A stretch of 64,000 nucleotides of DNA from Fasciola hepatica. Its lineage: Eukaryota > Platyhelminthes > Trematoda > Plagiorchiida > Fasciolidae. Under the pieces are notes generated by a model. The model saw only the letters and a program-made list of their open reading frames with translations, did not search any database and was not told the DNA's origin. Positions 10,425 through 21,916 of the stretch are shown one piece after another (position 1 is the stretch's first letter; every line of letters starts with the position of its first letter). The position numbers and the translations under genes are program-made. Where the stretch lies: NCBI GenBank assembly GCA_948099385.1, contig CANUEZ040000014.1, positions 2,356,001 through 2,420,000 of the forward strand, read 5' to 3'.

Positions 10425-11539
10425 GGGATATTGCAATGCTACAGCCGTGTGGGCGAACAGAAAGACTGATAGAGATTGCGAACTTTCAAACTATCGCCGA
10501 CTCTTGGGACGCTCTGGAGACAAATATTCCTCAGTGAAATATACCGTTTGGACTTTGTGGGACGGAAGTGTATGGCAACATTGAATGTGACTTCTTGCAA
10601 GTATATCGATAATTGTGATAAAATGAGAGCGAGTTTTATCTCGACGATTGGTTAGGTTTGCGAATGGGACAAGCGGGTGGTTTGGCACGAATAATCGGGA
10701 GAAATGATCATGAACGGTAAGCCGAGTACGAAAACGGCCTTTTGATCCCGCGATAATTATGTGCTAGGGAAAGTAGATTTTGCCGGGTGTAAGAAGCGGT
10801 AAGTTAAGATGGCAACGATGGAGACGAGTACGATGAAAAATAGGCGATAACTGGGGGAGATAGTTCCATAGTTCCAGCATTTCGGGTGTATAAATGATTT
10901 TTGCCGCAACCGGTGCTAGTGGGTGGGGCTGACCGTTCGCTGGACACCCAACCTGGAAACCATTTTTGGTAACAGGAGGTGCGATCCGCCATCCTAGCTG
11001 CGCCCGCACATCGTTGCAGACGTCCTGCACGCCCGATGTGCGCCGGCCAAAGCGGCGGACCTGATCGCGCCTTGCACCGACGGGCTCCGCTTGAGTGATA
11101 TTGGCGCTGCCACACAGAGATCGAGTGGTCCAGGAGCTTGCGACCAGGTTGCGAGGTGTCCTGAAGAGCAGGGCCTATGTGATAGCGATGAAATGACGAG
11201 CAGGTATTGAACTTTCAGCGGGAAATGTGGGCCAGGTATTATGCCCAGCCATCGAGGGGAGGGCGCCATCAGTGTTTGCCTTGAAAGGTGAAAATAGAAA
11301 AATGCAGTCTGGGGTGCTCCCAGGTGAGGATCAACGGCCAGTGGTAAAGAGAAACCTCTAGTACCTAGAAATTGGAACTACTTGGTGAACGGTTCGATTT
11401 TGCAAAACACAAGGTTGTACATAAAAGATTATTAAAACTTGAGTAGTATATACGGCGACTTGTGTGGTACGTAGGTCTCGTGGCCCTCGACTCAGACCCG
11501 CGTGTCAGCAATCCAAACCAACTTCATACGCTCGCTCCT
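10425..11539. other. Unassigned block with a GC-rich patch
   Basis: No transposon protein was recognised. The patch at about 10,950-11,280 is much richer in G and C than its surroundings, has CpG-containing stretches such as CGGCCAAAGCGGCGGACC, and keeps minus-strand open frames (10,804-11,115 and 10,994-11,269) in both arms. These look like compositional effects, since two frames overlap and neither has motifs. The partner in the right arm is 59,965-61,079. Confidence 0.4.
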
Positions 11540-11860
11540 CCGAAGAGTATGAATCATTGTTTGATACGAGTGTCAGGACAACGACATAAAACAAATAGGA
11601 ACCTCATTTATGCTATCACAGAGACTCAGAAAACGAGGACCAAATTGCGGCATGCGAGAAGGGAGCAAGTGCGTCACGCGGGTCCAAAGTAGGATATGAC
11701 AGAGTAGCGCGTTAGACGTGAACAAACGAGGGTTGGTCCGTGAAAACACTGCATAAAAACACGCAAATAGTGTATATGAGCCAGTGATGTCAAGGAAATA
11801 TGGAATTGAAATGTTTCTGGGGTCTGCTACAGGCAGGACTATAAGACGAATGGATGGAGG
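11540..11860 (-). repeat. Diverged relic BEL LTR
   Basis: Over ~320 bp the sequence follows the BEL LTR: GAGCAAGTGCGTCACGCGGGTCC against GAGCACGTGCGTCACGCAGGTCC, then GATATGACA(A/G)AGTAGCGC, then TTGGTCCGTGAAAACA, then CACGCAAATAGTGTA. Minus-strand translations of the two are also similar although both are noncoding. Divergence is far greater than between the two BEL LTRs, so this is an older insertion reduced to an LTR, with no internal region alongside. Confidence 0.75.
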
Positions 11861-11974
11861 CACTACAGTGGATGTTTGTTGTTTGGATTCCAGTAAGGTT
11901 TTTGACCCACTGAGTCGAATGCTTGGCTGTTAATAGGAGTCCCGTGATATTTAGAAACGGGTCTTTCCGTTTTG

Positions 11975-12125
11975 TTTTATTGTATCTTCTCTGTTTTATT
12001 ACTTACCTGTACGGTACGTGGTACCTTGTACACAAAATTTTACGCCACTTTTTATTCGGTATTGCAAGCACTTCATTCCCAATAGTTTCGAGCGGGGTCA
12101 AGCCCAATCAATCCATTGGATTTTA
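11975..12125 (+). repeat. Gypsy 5' LTR remnant (left arm)
   Basis: Aligns by eye with 16,560-16,715 through TTATTACTTACCTGTACGGTACGTG and the following ~100 bases with roughly three quarters identity. The left edge is uncertain because the sequences before TTTTATTGTATTCTC-like text do not match well. Confidence 0.65.
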
Positions 12126-12199
12126 CGTTTGGTGTTGTGCAGATGAATTGAACTACTACAGATTCTGAAGTAGAACTTATTGATATAAATTTTACATCC

Positions 12200-12810
12200 C
12201 GACAGGTCGAGGACTACATGAAACGTTAGGTGTTTGGCCCGAAATCATTTGGATGATGCGGAGAAAACGGCATTTTTTCTTCATTTCATTGGAAATGACG
12301 CATACGGTTTCCTGAAAAATCTGTCTTTTCCGTATCCTCCCATCAGTTTATCGTACGCAAGGCCATTATTCTTTGAAATCCAAGCCAGTCATTTTCTTTG
12401 CTGCTCAAAGGGTCAAAGTTAACTGTCTCGCTAGACTTGAAAACCTGTCATTACTCGAATTCATTCTTCAACGGTAGACACAAGCAGTGAAGTGAGATTA
12501 CAGCCCCAGTCGAAGGATCACATGCGTGATCGCCTGATTGCAAGAATCAACTTTGCAGATTTGCAACTGAAGCTGTTGCTTTCAACTGATCAGGCCTTTC
12601 ACCAAATTCGCCAAATTCGTGAACAATATCAGGATGTAAAAGACTCAAGAGCCGTTTTAGAGTTCGTACTGTTCAATTCCACTAAAAATCAAGGCGAGCG
12701 ATCCAGCAAAAAATTGCCGCTTTTGATAAAACCAATGAATTATCGTGGCAACCAGCCCATAACTCAGCAATCCACATATTCGAAATCTAACCACGCAAGT
12801 TTAAGTTAAG
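12200..12810 (+). pseudogene. Gypsy gag remnant
   Basis: Two open frames, 12,234-12,422 and 12,492-12,809. The first has RNHLDDAEKTAFFLHFIGND and a following YGFLKNL segment, typical of the gag helical core. The second, starting near 12,492, has DRLIARINFADLQLKLLL and an IRQIREQYQDVKD segment with coiled-coil character. A frameshift or stop splits them. In active elements gag forms the particle shell. Confidence 0.65.
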
Positions 12811-12844
12811 GCTATTATATTTCTCGTGGTCAGGTGCTTTTCCG

Positions 12845-13025
12845 TTTCAGATGTCCCTGTCGACTGGCTACTTGCCCTGCCTGTGGTCAGTTTATTCATA
12901 TTAAAGTTGTTCGAAGAAGTCGCCCGGGAATCAACTGACGATCCATTTAGCATCATCCGACACTTTTTTGCTTGATACCGGTTTTTCGACACTCACTTTA
13001 GATCTCGTTTCCAAAGAAAGTCTCA
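12845..13025 (+). pseudogene. Gypsy zinc knuckle and aspartic protease remnant
   Basis: Reading across frames at 12,846-12,900 gives CPCRLATCPACGQFIH, a Cys/His cluster like a gag knuckle. At 12,950-13,015 the frame gives SSDTFLLDTGFSTLTL, with the DTG-type active-site triad of retropepsins. The rest of the protease is not traceable. Confidence 0.6.
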
Positions 13026-13679
13026 TGCGTTAACCGGAAACCGCATACTCCAGAGGGTGTCAAGCACACTTTTACTGTTGACCCTGGGAGTGTAGAATCC
13101 ATAATTTCACGTCAGGCCCTGGATTCTTTAATCCACAGCTAAGGTTGATCCTACCAGGGTGACTATTGGAGATATTACCGAACACAAGCTCCCACTTGTT
13201 GCTTCTTGCATGGTTCCAATTCAGTTGCTTGACTCCGATCTTACTGAATGCCAATCATCGGTTTCTGATTCAGGACCTCCAGTTCTCGGTTTGCAAGTTC
13301 TTCTTAAATTGCACAATGACGGCACTTTCTTAGCTTCTTCACCAGGTTTACTGGATACATAACAACTTGTTTTACAAAGTTCTGAGGACTCTGGTGGAAC
13401 GCACATTCCTGGAGTAGGGTTAGAGATACCTAACGATCCCATCTTTCTTAAGCGCAGAATAATTTCTCGTGGTTGGAGGGAGCCTGTCGGCCAAGCACCG
13501 TAGTCCATGTGTTAGGGAGGAAGTATTAGCCCTGTGGAGTCGTCTGACTGGGCCACATCGTTTGTCACTCCTTTAAAATCTGCTGAAAAGCCACCACGGA
13601 TTCGCGGTGACTACTGACTGACGGCGAATAAAAGCTTATTACAGCGTACATGCAAAATCAAGAACCCGAAGCGGAGTTC

Positions 13680-14700
13680 CGCCAACCTGCGGAATTCACC
13701 GTATTCTCGAAGACTGACTTAAAAGATGCATACATGCAAATACCCCTGGATGAGGAACCCGGTGCAGTAACTATCACCAACACTGAATTCGGTTTATTTT
13801 GATAAAACTTTCTGCATTTTGGTCTCAAAGTCTGGTCTGATACTTTTTTAACAGTCTCCCAACCATATTGTTTAAGGTCTTGAAGGTGTCAATTCATGCC
13901 AAAGTGATATTATTTTCCATGGTTCCACTTCAGCTATACACGACCGTCGTCTTCGTTGTTTCTTGAGGCAATTCAATAATTTAAACGTTTTCGATAGCCC
14001 AGACAAGTTTATTTTCGGTGTCTGTGAGTTCTCGTGTCCTAATTAAATTAATAATGCTAGAGGCTCCTCTCCGAACCCAACACGTTCAGCCCCGACAACT
14101 GACGTATCTTTACCCACGAAAACTTATGAATTACATTCTATTCTTGGTATTCTTTAGTATTATGCTAGCTTCGTTCCAATTTTTGCCAGAAGTGCAGTTA
14201 TCTGCCCAAAATTCATTTCACCAATTCCTTCTTTTGGAATAAAGCTCATGAAAATACCCTTCGCAAGTTGCTATCTTACCTACAATGCGGCCTTGTTCTT
14301 GAACCTTTTTCTCCGAAAGACCACCCAGTTGTTATTACTGATGCCTCTGCTATGGGCAAAGGTGACGTCCTTGAACAATGAGATGGGCCGGTCGTTTGGG
14401 TCTCTAGGAATCTCACTAAAGTCAAACGAGTATATTCACTGGGCCGTCAAACTTTCGCACAAATATTTATTTGGTCAGAAGTTCACCATAGTTACTAACC
14501 ATGAGGCATTGCAGTTCATCCGTCATCCACACCATTCATTGTCGAAATCATCAGCTGAAGTGGTTCAGTGATAAATTGTTTCGGTTAGCTAGTATGATTA
14601 CGATATTCTGCATCGTAGTTCTAAATACATACCACACGCTGATCTTTTATCCAGAATGCCATATTCATCTCCACCATCAGCCACTCCTGATTATTTGTTG
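13680..14700 (+). pseudogene. Gypsy reverse transcriptase and RNase H remnant
   Basis: 13,705-13,800 encodes VFSKTDLKDAYMQIPLDEE, the first palm motif with its catalytic aspartate. Near 13,890-13,925 the usual YxDDII box reads CQSDIIFHG here and CQGDIIFHG in the right arm, so the first Asp of the pair is lost in both. Near 14,330-14,365 VVITDASAMGKGD is the RNase H start, and 14,440-14,571 gives AVKLSHKYLFGQKFTIVTNHEALQF. A 29-bp deletion at about 14,436, unique to this arm, removes the conserved TQREA-containing helix and shifts frame. Confidence 0.8.
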
Positions 14701-14929
14701 ATAAAACCACCACCGGTGCGTTTGAAGATCCTGTGAGGGATAAAAAACGTATTTTGTTCCAGTCATTCCAGCTCTACGTCAGGGTTGGAAGTCGGACGAA
14801 GAGCGGCTATTCCCTAACTTCTACTCTCTTCGTGAATGTTGGTCGGTCACTTCTGGTGGGTTACCGTGCTTTGAGGACTTTGTGGTCGGTCCTGCAGCTT
14901 TTCCTTCTGTTATACTGACATATCTAAAT

Positions 14930-16120
14930 TCAGGGCATTTGGGTATCAACGGCACGACTTACGTGCTGGTGGTCGGAACTGGATGCCGACATAGTACGTA
15001 CGGCTAAAAACTGCAGGCGGTGTATGCACAAGATAAGTCCAATAATGGTTTTTTCGGGAGGCTCCCGAAGCATGCCAGGTGCACGATCAAATTTTCGCAA
15101 GCCATACAACGGACAGACAAAATTCGCGAAGATGTAGAAATATGCATGACGAAGTTAGGATAGGTAGGCTCAGAAAGGAGAATAAAGGGTGATATAGGTA
15201 TGATAAGTGTGCGCACACCAAAGAAAAATGTAAGAAGTTCAGTTGAACTCAAGGGAGAATTCAAGTGGACCCTCGGAGAACCTGAAAGTCAAGGTCAAAT
15301 GGAGAATCCGAATGGTCCAGGTGAATACACCTGAGAGCCGACAGATATGCACGACAGGGGCTATAAGTCGGTATAAAAAGCCGTGGTGGTGGGAGACGAT
15401 GGGGAAAAATGTGAGATGCACTGCAGTGGATCAGATAGCAATGAAACATTGGCACTCCGCAATAGATGGTCGGTGGAGAGGGCATAAAGCTCATTGTAAA
15501 ACAGGGAGCTAGCAATGCAAGGCGCAAACCTTGGGTCAGATAACAAAATTGATTTGGGAGTATTGGATACGGTAGATGTGAGGCACAGGTGTAGAGGGAA
15601 TTACCGCATGTCATGACGGTCAGCGGGAAGATGGCATGAAAAACGGCCGGTGAGGAACTGCAGCATGCAGAGCGAATGTCTATAAGTACATATATCAGGA
15701 ACAGCAGCAACAACAGTGGAGTCCCATGAAAAACCCTCAAAGTGACTTCCCGAGTCATTGCCGTGTGAGGCTTGACAGTGGGTGAATGCAGACTACTGTG
15801 GACTCTTCTTGTGTAAATACTGTGCTCTTGTCGTCATTGATGCTTTTTCCCGCCGGCCAGAGGTATATCTAAAGACTTCACTCAGGGCTGCCTTCACACA
15901 GACTGTCCTCGGGAAAACACCCAGCTGAGGAGTTCCGTTCGTGCTATTTACTAACAATGGTACACTTTTGCACTACTAGACTTTAGGATGAGTGGTTAAA
16001 AGGTCTTGGTCCCAAACATGTATTCACTGCTCCACATCACCCGCAGTCCAATGACCTTGCGGAGAACTTTGTACGCAATCTAAAGAATGCAATTCATTCT
16101 GTGAATCCCCATAAGCTTAC
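14930..16120 (+). pseudogene. Gypsy integrase remnant, interrupted
   Basis: 14,930-15,040 keeps HLGINGTTY and a CRRCMHKIS-like zinc-ligand segment (across frames). After a nested non-LTR insertion the core resumes near 15,772 with NADYCG, LCKYCALVVIDAFSRRPEVYL, then near 15,945 FTNNGT at the second acidic position (usually FTDNG), then HHPQSN-like text near 16,035 and an ENFVRN helix. The catalytic triad is incomplete and the frame broken. Confidence 0.75.
15041..15770 (-). mobile_element. Non-LTR fragment nested in the gypsy integrase
   Basis: The gypsy integrase stops after its zinc-binding segment at ~15,040 and resumes at ~15,772. The intervening 730 bp read, on the minus strand, into the GCATGCTTCGGGAGCCTCCCG...CCATTATT end signature seen at 119-690 and 2,957-3,110. 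An open minus-strand frame (15,261-15,758, 165 codons) is kept in both arms but has no motif I recognise; it is probably a 5'-truncated 3' region. The insertion predates the arm duplication because both arms carry it. Confidence 0.7.
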
Positions 16121-16559
16121 TCGAACTTGATCGGGCCGTTGACAATCTTCTCATGCAGTATGGTAAAGCTGCACATAATGCTACGGGAAAGGTCCTTCTC
16201 GTTTAGTTAAATACCGCAGTTCGAGAACCGATTTTGAGTGTGTTTTGGAAGCTAACGTCAGTTGTTTCAGAGGGAGTAATTTACAATGGAAGAACGGAAT
16301 TTTCACTCCGCGCAACGAGAGCCGGATGGTCACTGCACTAGATCCGAATGATCTATCTGGTCGTAGGCGTGATGTAGACCAGCTATAGTTCAAAGAAGAA
16401 GGTCAGTCAGATGTTGTTTCGCCTGTTGATGCATCAACGGATGATTCGGATCTGGGTACACTTGGACTTTAGAATCCCACGGAACGGCCAAGTATCCGAA
16501 GATGTGAAATAATTCGTTCACTGACACGAAGAGATTACAGAAGCCCTCACTTCATTTCA

Positions 16560-16715
16560 GCTTGCTTTGTTGTATTCTCCCCGTTATAACACTTACCTGT
16601 ACGGTACGTGATACCTTGTATGCAAAATGTTACTCTACCCTCTATTAGTTGTCGCGAGTTTTTCATTCTCGGAATTTTGTGCAGGGTTAGGCCATTCAAA
16701 CAATTGGGATGATCG
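16560..16715 (+). repeat. Gypsy 3' LTR remnant (left arm)
   Basis: Partner of 11,975-12,125; contains CACTTACCTGTACGGTACGTG. It lies after the integrase and an acidic tail, as expected for a 3' LTR. Confidence 0.65.
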
Positions 16716-16824
16716 GGAAGGCATGCGATCGGGCGGCAAACTTTCTTAGTAATCGTAGTTTCCGTGTTAAGGTGGGTGCTTATCCTTCTAGGCCGGAGAG
16801 GGTTGCCAGCTGTGCGCCAGAGGG

Positions 16825-19800
16825 GTCAGCAATAATAAAACAATAATTATAATAATAAAGTAATATTTGTGGCTGGGACCAAGACACGTGCGAAAGGCAT
16901 GATCTGTGAGCGCGGCATTGGGCAGCGGCATAAAATGTTCACAGAATTTCGAAAGAAGGACTCACACATGTCAGTTACCGTATTATAAACCTGGACGGTG
17001 GTAAAATGAGCTGACACGGGTACGGTTAACGCGGTGAATAGAAACCAAATCCGAATTCGGGAACTGGGCTCTGTGGAGAGTCGGCCATACGTGAAGCTGC
17101 TAAGATAGCGTTATTAAGGTGCGTGGAACATGCAGTACACATGATAATTGTCCAAACGAACAATTCTGGAGAGATCATAGAAAATTGGAGATGTACAGAA
17201 AAGACACATGGAGGCACCTACTGAGTATCTGAATGTTCCATATCAACACCTGGAGGGGTATTTTCATCAGCTAGTACCCATTCGTGGTAGAGAATAGAAC
17301 CAGCATGTCTTGAAGCCTTGAAGTAGTACACGTGTACGAGGCTGAAGCCTCAATGGTCCCGGATCCTGTGATTATCTGGTTATCCGAATGTCGCCGGTGA
17401 GCTGGAAGATAGTTCACCGGATAAAGGGCAATGGAAAAAGGGAGAGGGTTCAGAAAACAAATCTTTACGGTATCTTGCATCTGGTATTAAAGGTGATCTG
17501 GAAGATAGACCACTGGACGTTGAGAAAGGTCCGCATATGCGGCAATCCGTTCTGCTCGAGTCGCACGGACGATTCCGTCATGATAAATCCATCAGACAAA
17601 CAGCAAAATTCTTAGGCCGAGAGCCGCGCGCTGCCTCGCAGCTGAAGCATGGGTTTTTGAAGTACAAACACTGATATCAGCTGTGCATAGATCTCCACTG
17701 ATGTCCTTTGGACAAACCACTAGGCCAGGAGAACGGTGCTTTGAAATACTTAGTGAATGAGAGGACATGTAGAATAATTGCCGGTGTATCAGACAAGTTT
17801 AACATGATTGTTCCTTCCAGCCAATTCCATGGGGATGTGGAAAGGACTACGTTCCGCCCGAAGGTGGCAGAAAGACAATTAAATCAAGTGGAATTTGGTG
17901 TGCTGTTGCAGCAGCACGGATAGTAGTTGGATGCTCAGCCGGGGGATTAAAAATGAATCTTTGAAGAGGCCGACGCTTGGCGTTAGAAGATGGAGCAAAT
18001 GAGCCGAACCAAATATGGAGATCATAACGTGGGATGAGTCTGAACAAGAAGCCTGTTGCTGTGATTTGCAGAAAACCAGACCCGAGGCGGCAACGGGTGG
18101 TACATGTGTGTTAGAAGAAACTTTTCTATAATTACAATAAAAGAATATACTGCAGCTTTAGCCGACTGCCAGTGCCTGGTGTTTTGTCTCATAATGATCA
18201 TGATTGCCATTGATAGCCGGTTGCGAATTGGGGCTTGGGAGTGGGCTGGCTCACTAGACACCGTAGAACGTTCATGAGGAAGGCATTTGAAGTAGCAGGC
18301 AAAAACGGTCAAAAGTGCCATTGGTTGAAGAAGTGCTAGAGGGCTGGTTGAGGATGGACAGGCGTCAGTTGTTTGAGTGCTGCAGCGTGAACTAGATCAC
18401 CTAGAGGGAATATTGGGAGTAACTATTGGGACGGTGCATTAGGACGTTTGGTATCGGAAAACCGCCGGGCGAACCGGTGAAAGTATCATGGTAGCCTATA
18501 ACCAGGGTAGTAGGATTGTGATCACCGTAGCCATCGATGTAAGGGGTTCCACATAGTAACGGTCATCAAGAGTACATGATTAGGCCAGGACCACCTAGGG
18601 CGGAAAATAGCCCAATCCGATCAGTCAATTCTTGGGATCCGTGCCGTAATCCGGGGGCAACTTTCAGTGGACCTATAAACTCCAGTGTAACCGTTACAAT
18701 CTGAAAGAGATCGGGGATGTAGCAGTCAGGAGGGTGGTCCGGCTGGGGGTAATGACTAGCATATAAACTTTGGAGGACGTATAATTCGAGGCTTAGAATA
18801 AGTGGGAGGTCGAGAAGTGATTCAGCAGCTATCACACGTGATACGGCCAGGTACGATTTCGTAACCAAGTACACGAACGAGCCTAAACCAACCAAGAAGG
18901 CCGAGGACAGGTCCGGCAAAAGCTCCCTGTGATGGGTCATCGAGTCGAAAAATTATATTCCCTCATTAAACATATTTATACGGACCCATTCTGCGGTACA
19001 ACTAACATGCTATTTTGTAGCTTTGGCCTTCTTGCTACCTCCGTTGGCGCAGTTCTGGATGGGGGCGATTTCGGTGGGCCCTACCTGTTCGGTTCATAAA
19101 GTCCGTTACAAGTCATCACAATGGGAGTGATTCCAGTGTGGCTGACACCAAATTCCCCCGATGCGATTGGCATCTTAGGGCTTAGGCGCGCCTTGTTTAT
19201 GAATGGATATTCGCGTTAAGGTTTACTCAGGCATGACAACCGCTCCCGGGAGCAGCCAACTCCGGTATCGGGTCTTCCTCTGGCTATAGGCAGTCTTCCT
19301 TTTCGAATCCTTCTTCTCAGTCACACAAAGTGGCTTATAGTCAGGACAATTGTACTTCAAAGTACTCCCACACATCCAGACCCGATTAAACCAGTGCGGT
19401 ATCATAATCTTTGGTCGGACACATGGGCTTATTTCGGAAGTCCTGGAGGACATTTGGGTGACTTCCATCAGTCATCCATTGGGGTATGTAACCGATCAAG
19501 CAAACGTTTGACGGGCTGTTCGATAGGTCAATTATTCAGCTAGGCCGCGATTCCTGCAATCGACTGGTTTTCTGAAGTCTGTTTTTAAGGTCTACCCGGT
19601 ACAGGCGGAGTCAACAACATCGCCATCTTTCATCACGCGACTCTGGAGGCAAAGCGCACTCTGGCTCGTCAGCCCTGGTCATTAGCTCGCTCGGTGTCCC
19701 ATCTCCTGTCAGTCGTACGGGATAACCAATATAATTAGTAAAGCCCATCATCTGCTATCGTTTCGAGCGTTCAATTCGTTGGAGGGGAACCGAGTCTCCA

Positions 19801-19847
19801 TAGATAGTGAAAGCGTCCAAACCAGTTGTGGGTTGTGATAGCAGGAA
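16825..19847 (-). mobile_element. Unassigned 3-kb block, probably old minus-strand non-LTR element
   Basis: The low-coordinate end is an AATAATAAAACAATAATTATAATAATAAAG tract (16,831-16,861) next to GCATG-containing text, which on the minus strand is the same kind of 3' end as the other ATT-tailed fragments. Minus-strand open frames at 17,026-17,217, 18,022-18,321, 18,566-18,940 and 19,223-19,468 are kept almost unchanged in the right arm, but I recognise no endonuclease or RT motif. The class call rests only on the tail. Confidence 0.4.
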
Positions 19848-21714
19848 GGGAGATAAAATTAAGGTGGGAGAACAAATTCCAAATGTATGAACTTAGAGCC
19901 TCAGCGGAACAGGCAAGCTTGCCCTAGACCGTAGGGATAGAAGCGTCATATTTTGGAGGTTGGCTAATAGCATCAGCTATATGAAGTTCACTAGGGTAAT
20001 TTTGAATTGTGCATTTTGCCAATATTTTTACGTTTTTTGGGAAAAAGTTTGAGTCGTCGGCTCTTCGTGTGCCTTTGTAGGTGGAGAAGTAGACCAACTG
20101 TTATTTGGGAAGATTTCTAGGTTAAGAGATGGTATGATATAAAGTTCTGCAGGACTGTGTTGGACACCGTGGCTATCTGGGCTTCTGCTTTCTGATACGC
20201 ATAGGCACCAGCTACGCTTGTGGAGCCACCCCGATGGTCGGCGGCTGGAGTCAAATGTGGATGGCTTGTATCCTCGACGTAAGAGGTAATGCCGTTTTTC
20301 ACCTTGTGCAGTTTGGAGACAATTGGAGGATGAAGTCTAAAGCTACCACGTAGGAGGCTCACCTTCACTCTTCATTTGCGCTCCGAGAAAAGGACGTAGG
20401 TGCTTAGAGAGCTATGTGGGTTGCAAGCCACTTGCGATTGAGCATCCAGGGTTGACCTTAAAAAGCTCAGTTTTCATAATATTTTTGAGCGTAAACAAGT
20501 GCTGGTTATAATGGTCCATGTATCGACAAGAAAGATTATGAACCTGGCTGGCTTCACATGAACAAACTTTGGAAAGCCTGCATGGACAACGAAATTTCTT
20601 ATCAGAATGCAGGTCGGAAATGGAGTGCGGAACCCGGAAGGGTCTGAACGGAGAGAGGCGGGGTCAGTTTTCTGTGGAGAGCTCATTCAGCAAGCTTGTC
20701 ACCCCGCACGGGGTCAGGAAGACGTGCTGAGGGCCTAGCCCTTGCTCTCTTTTGTTTTGGGAGCCAGTCCATAAGCAGTTTTCGGTCGTGCCTGTAACGG
20801 GGAATCCATCCGTTATTCAAAGGGGCGTAGAGAATTAACCCGATACCTTCGCCCATAGGGCGTACTTCTCATTTCTCCTCCGCCGCCGGTCTTTACGTGT
20901 GATCCATTAGATCCGCCACTGCTAGAGTTGGCTGTTTCCCCCGCATAACAGGACCACCGCAGACTCGTTGCTGCTCTTTCATCGGTGGTGCCACGGCTTT
21001 TGGCTGTGGACGGGAGAGGATGTTGGAAACAAGCACATGGAAAGATTCTGGTACTTGGGGAATGAATAGCTAATGGCTCGCTTATGACAAGGGCGGAGTC
21101 CGACGACTTTCAATGTTTATGTGGGCCGGCTGTTGTTAGTATGAACTGTCGTGATAAATCGAGGCGACCCGCAGCTCATTAGTCTGTTTGATGACTAAGT
21201 AGTGGAGGTTTCATAGTGGTCGAGCATAGGGGGAAATTGCGTTATTTGGTGGTTGGGTGATTAGTGTTCGGTTGGGGCTAACACTTTAGTCTATTGACAC
21301 GAAACAGGTTTGAGCGGTGTGCGCCTGATTCGATTTAGGGTGATGGTTAGATTAAGGTTAAAGAGTCTGTCGGGCGCTGCATTTAAAGGTTAGATATAAG
21401 GGCAAGGTCTAAATCAAATATAAGACTGAGACAGTTCAATTCTACCGTTCGTGCCACTGGCGGTATAACGCATATTCAAGAAAGATTCCAGGGGCACTGG
21501 CCTCAGTGTTGAGATGGAAAATGTGGGCAATGTTTACTGGTAGGTTTACGCTGAAGTAGGGGTAACGACGATGCATGGTCGGATAAAACCTAGAGATTAT
21601 CAGTGGTTCAGAATAATATCCGGTTCGCTTTGCATTAGCAGCGCTTGGAAACAGATGTGAGCATAAAGCTCTTGCGAGGATAAAAGTGGTATTATTGTGA
21701 CACCAGGAAGGTAT
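19848..21714. other. Left-arm-only 1,867-bp segment
   Basis: The right arm reads straight from GCAGGAA to GTGGGGTTTAAATTGG (51,615-51,640, reverse strand), whereas the left arm has 1,867 extra bases between these points. The direct repeat CAGGAAGG occurs at 19,842-19,849 and 21,704-21,711, close to both junctions. No transposase, RT, terminal inverted repeat or simple tail was recognised. It is therefore either an insertion of unknown type or sequence lost from the right arm by a short-homology deletion. Confidence 0.85.
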
Positions 21715-21859
21715 GTGGGGTTTAAATTGGCGGAGCAATAAGACAGGGAAACCGCAGCCAACTCTACGCAACACAGAAAGATCACTAAGTTTGCAGGGTT
21801 ATGCAACCGGGACTAGTTAAAGGTTTGATAAATAGAATAAAACAGTATTGGATCTTGGG

Positions 21860-21872
21860 GTTACGCAAAAAA

Positions 21873-21916
<44 letters not shown>

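Larger units (their letters stand above)
11970..16720 (+). mobile_element. Ty3/gypsy LTR retrotransposon, left-arm copy, decayed
   Basis: Two similar blocks, about 11,975-12,125 and 16,560-16,715, share ACTTACCTGTACGGTACGTG followed by ATACCTTGTA-type sequence, and act as the LTR pair; they differ at many sites, so the insertion is old. Between them, in order on the plus strand: gag, a Cys-rich knuckle, protease, RT, RNase H and integrase. This RT, RNase H, integrase order is that of Ty3/gypsy. Stops and frameshifts occur in every domain, and a minus-strand non-LTR fragment interrupts the integrase. Confidence 0.85.

Noticed and set aside
15261..15758. 165-codon frame as a host gene inside gypsy
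   Set aside because: It lies in a nested fragment with a transposon-type 3' end, has no recognised domain, and its conservation between arms reflects duplication, not selection.
21873..21912. Poly Ile-Tyr protein segment
   Set aside because: Translation of a (TA)n microsatellite.
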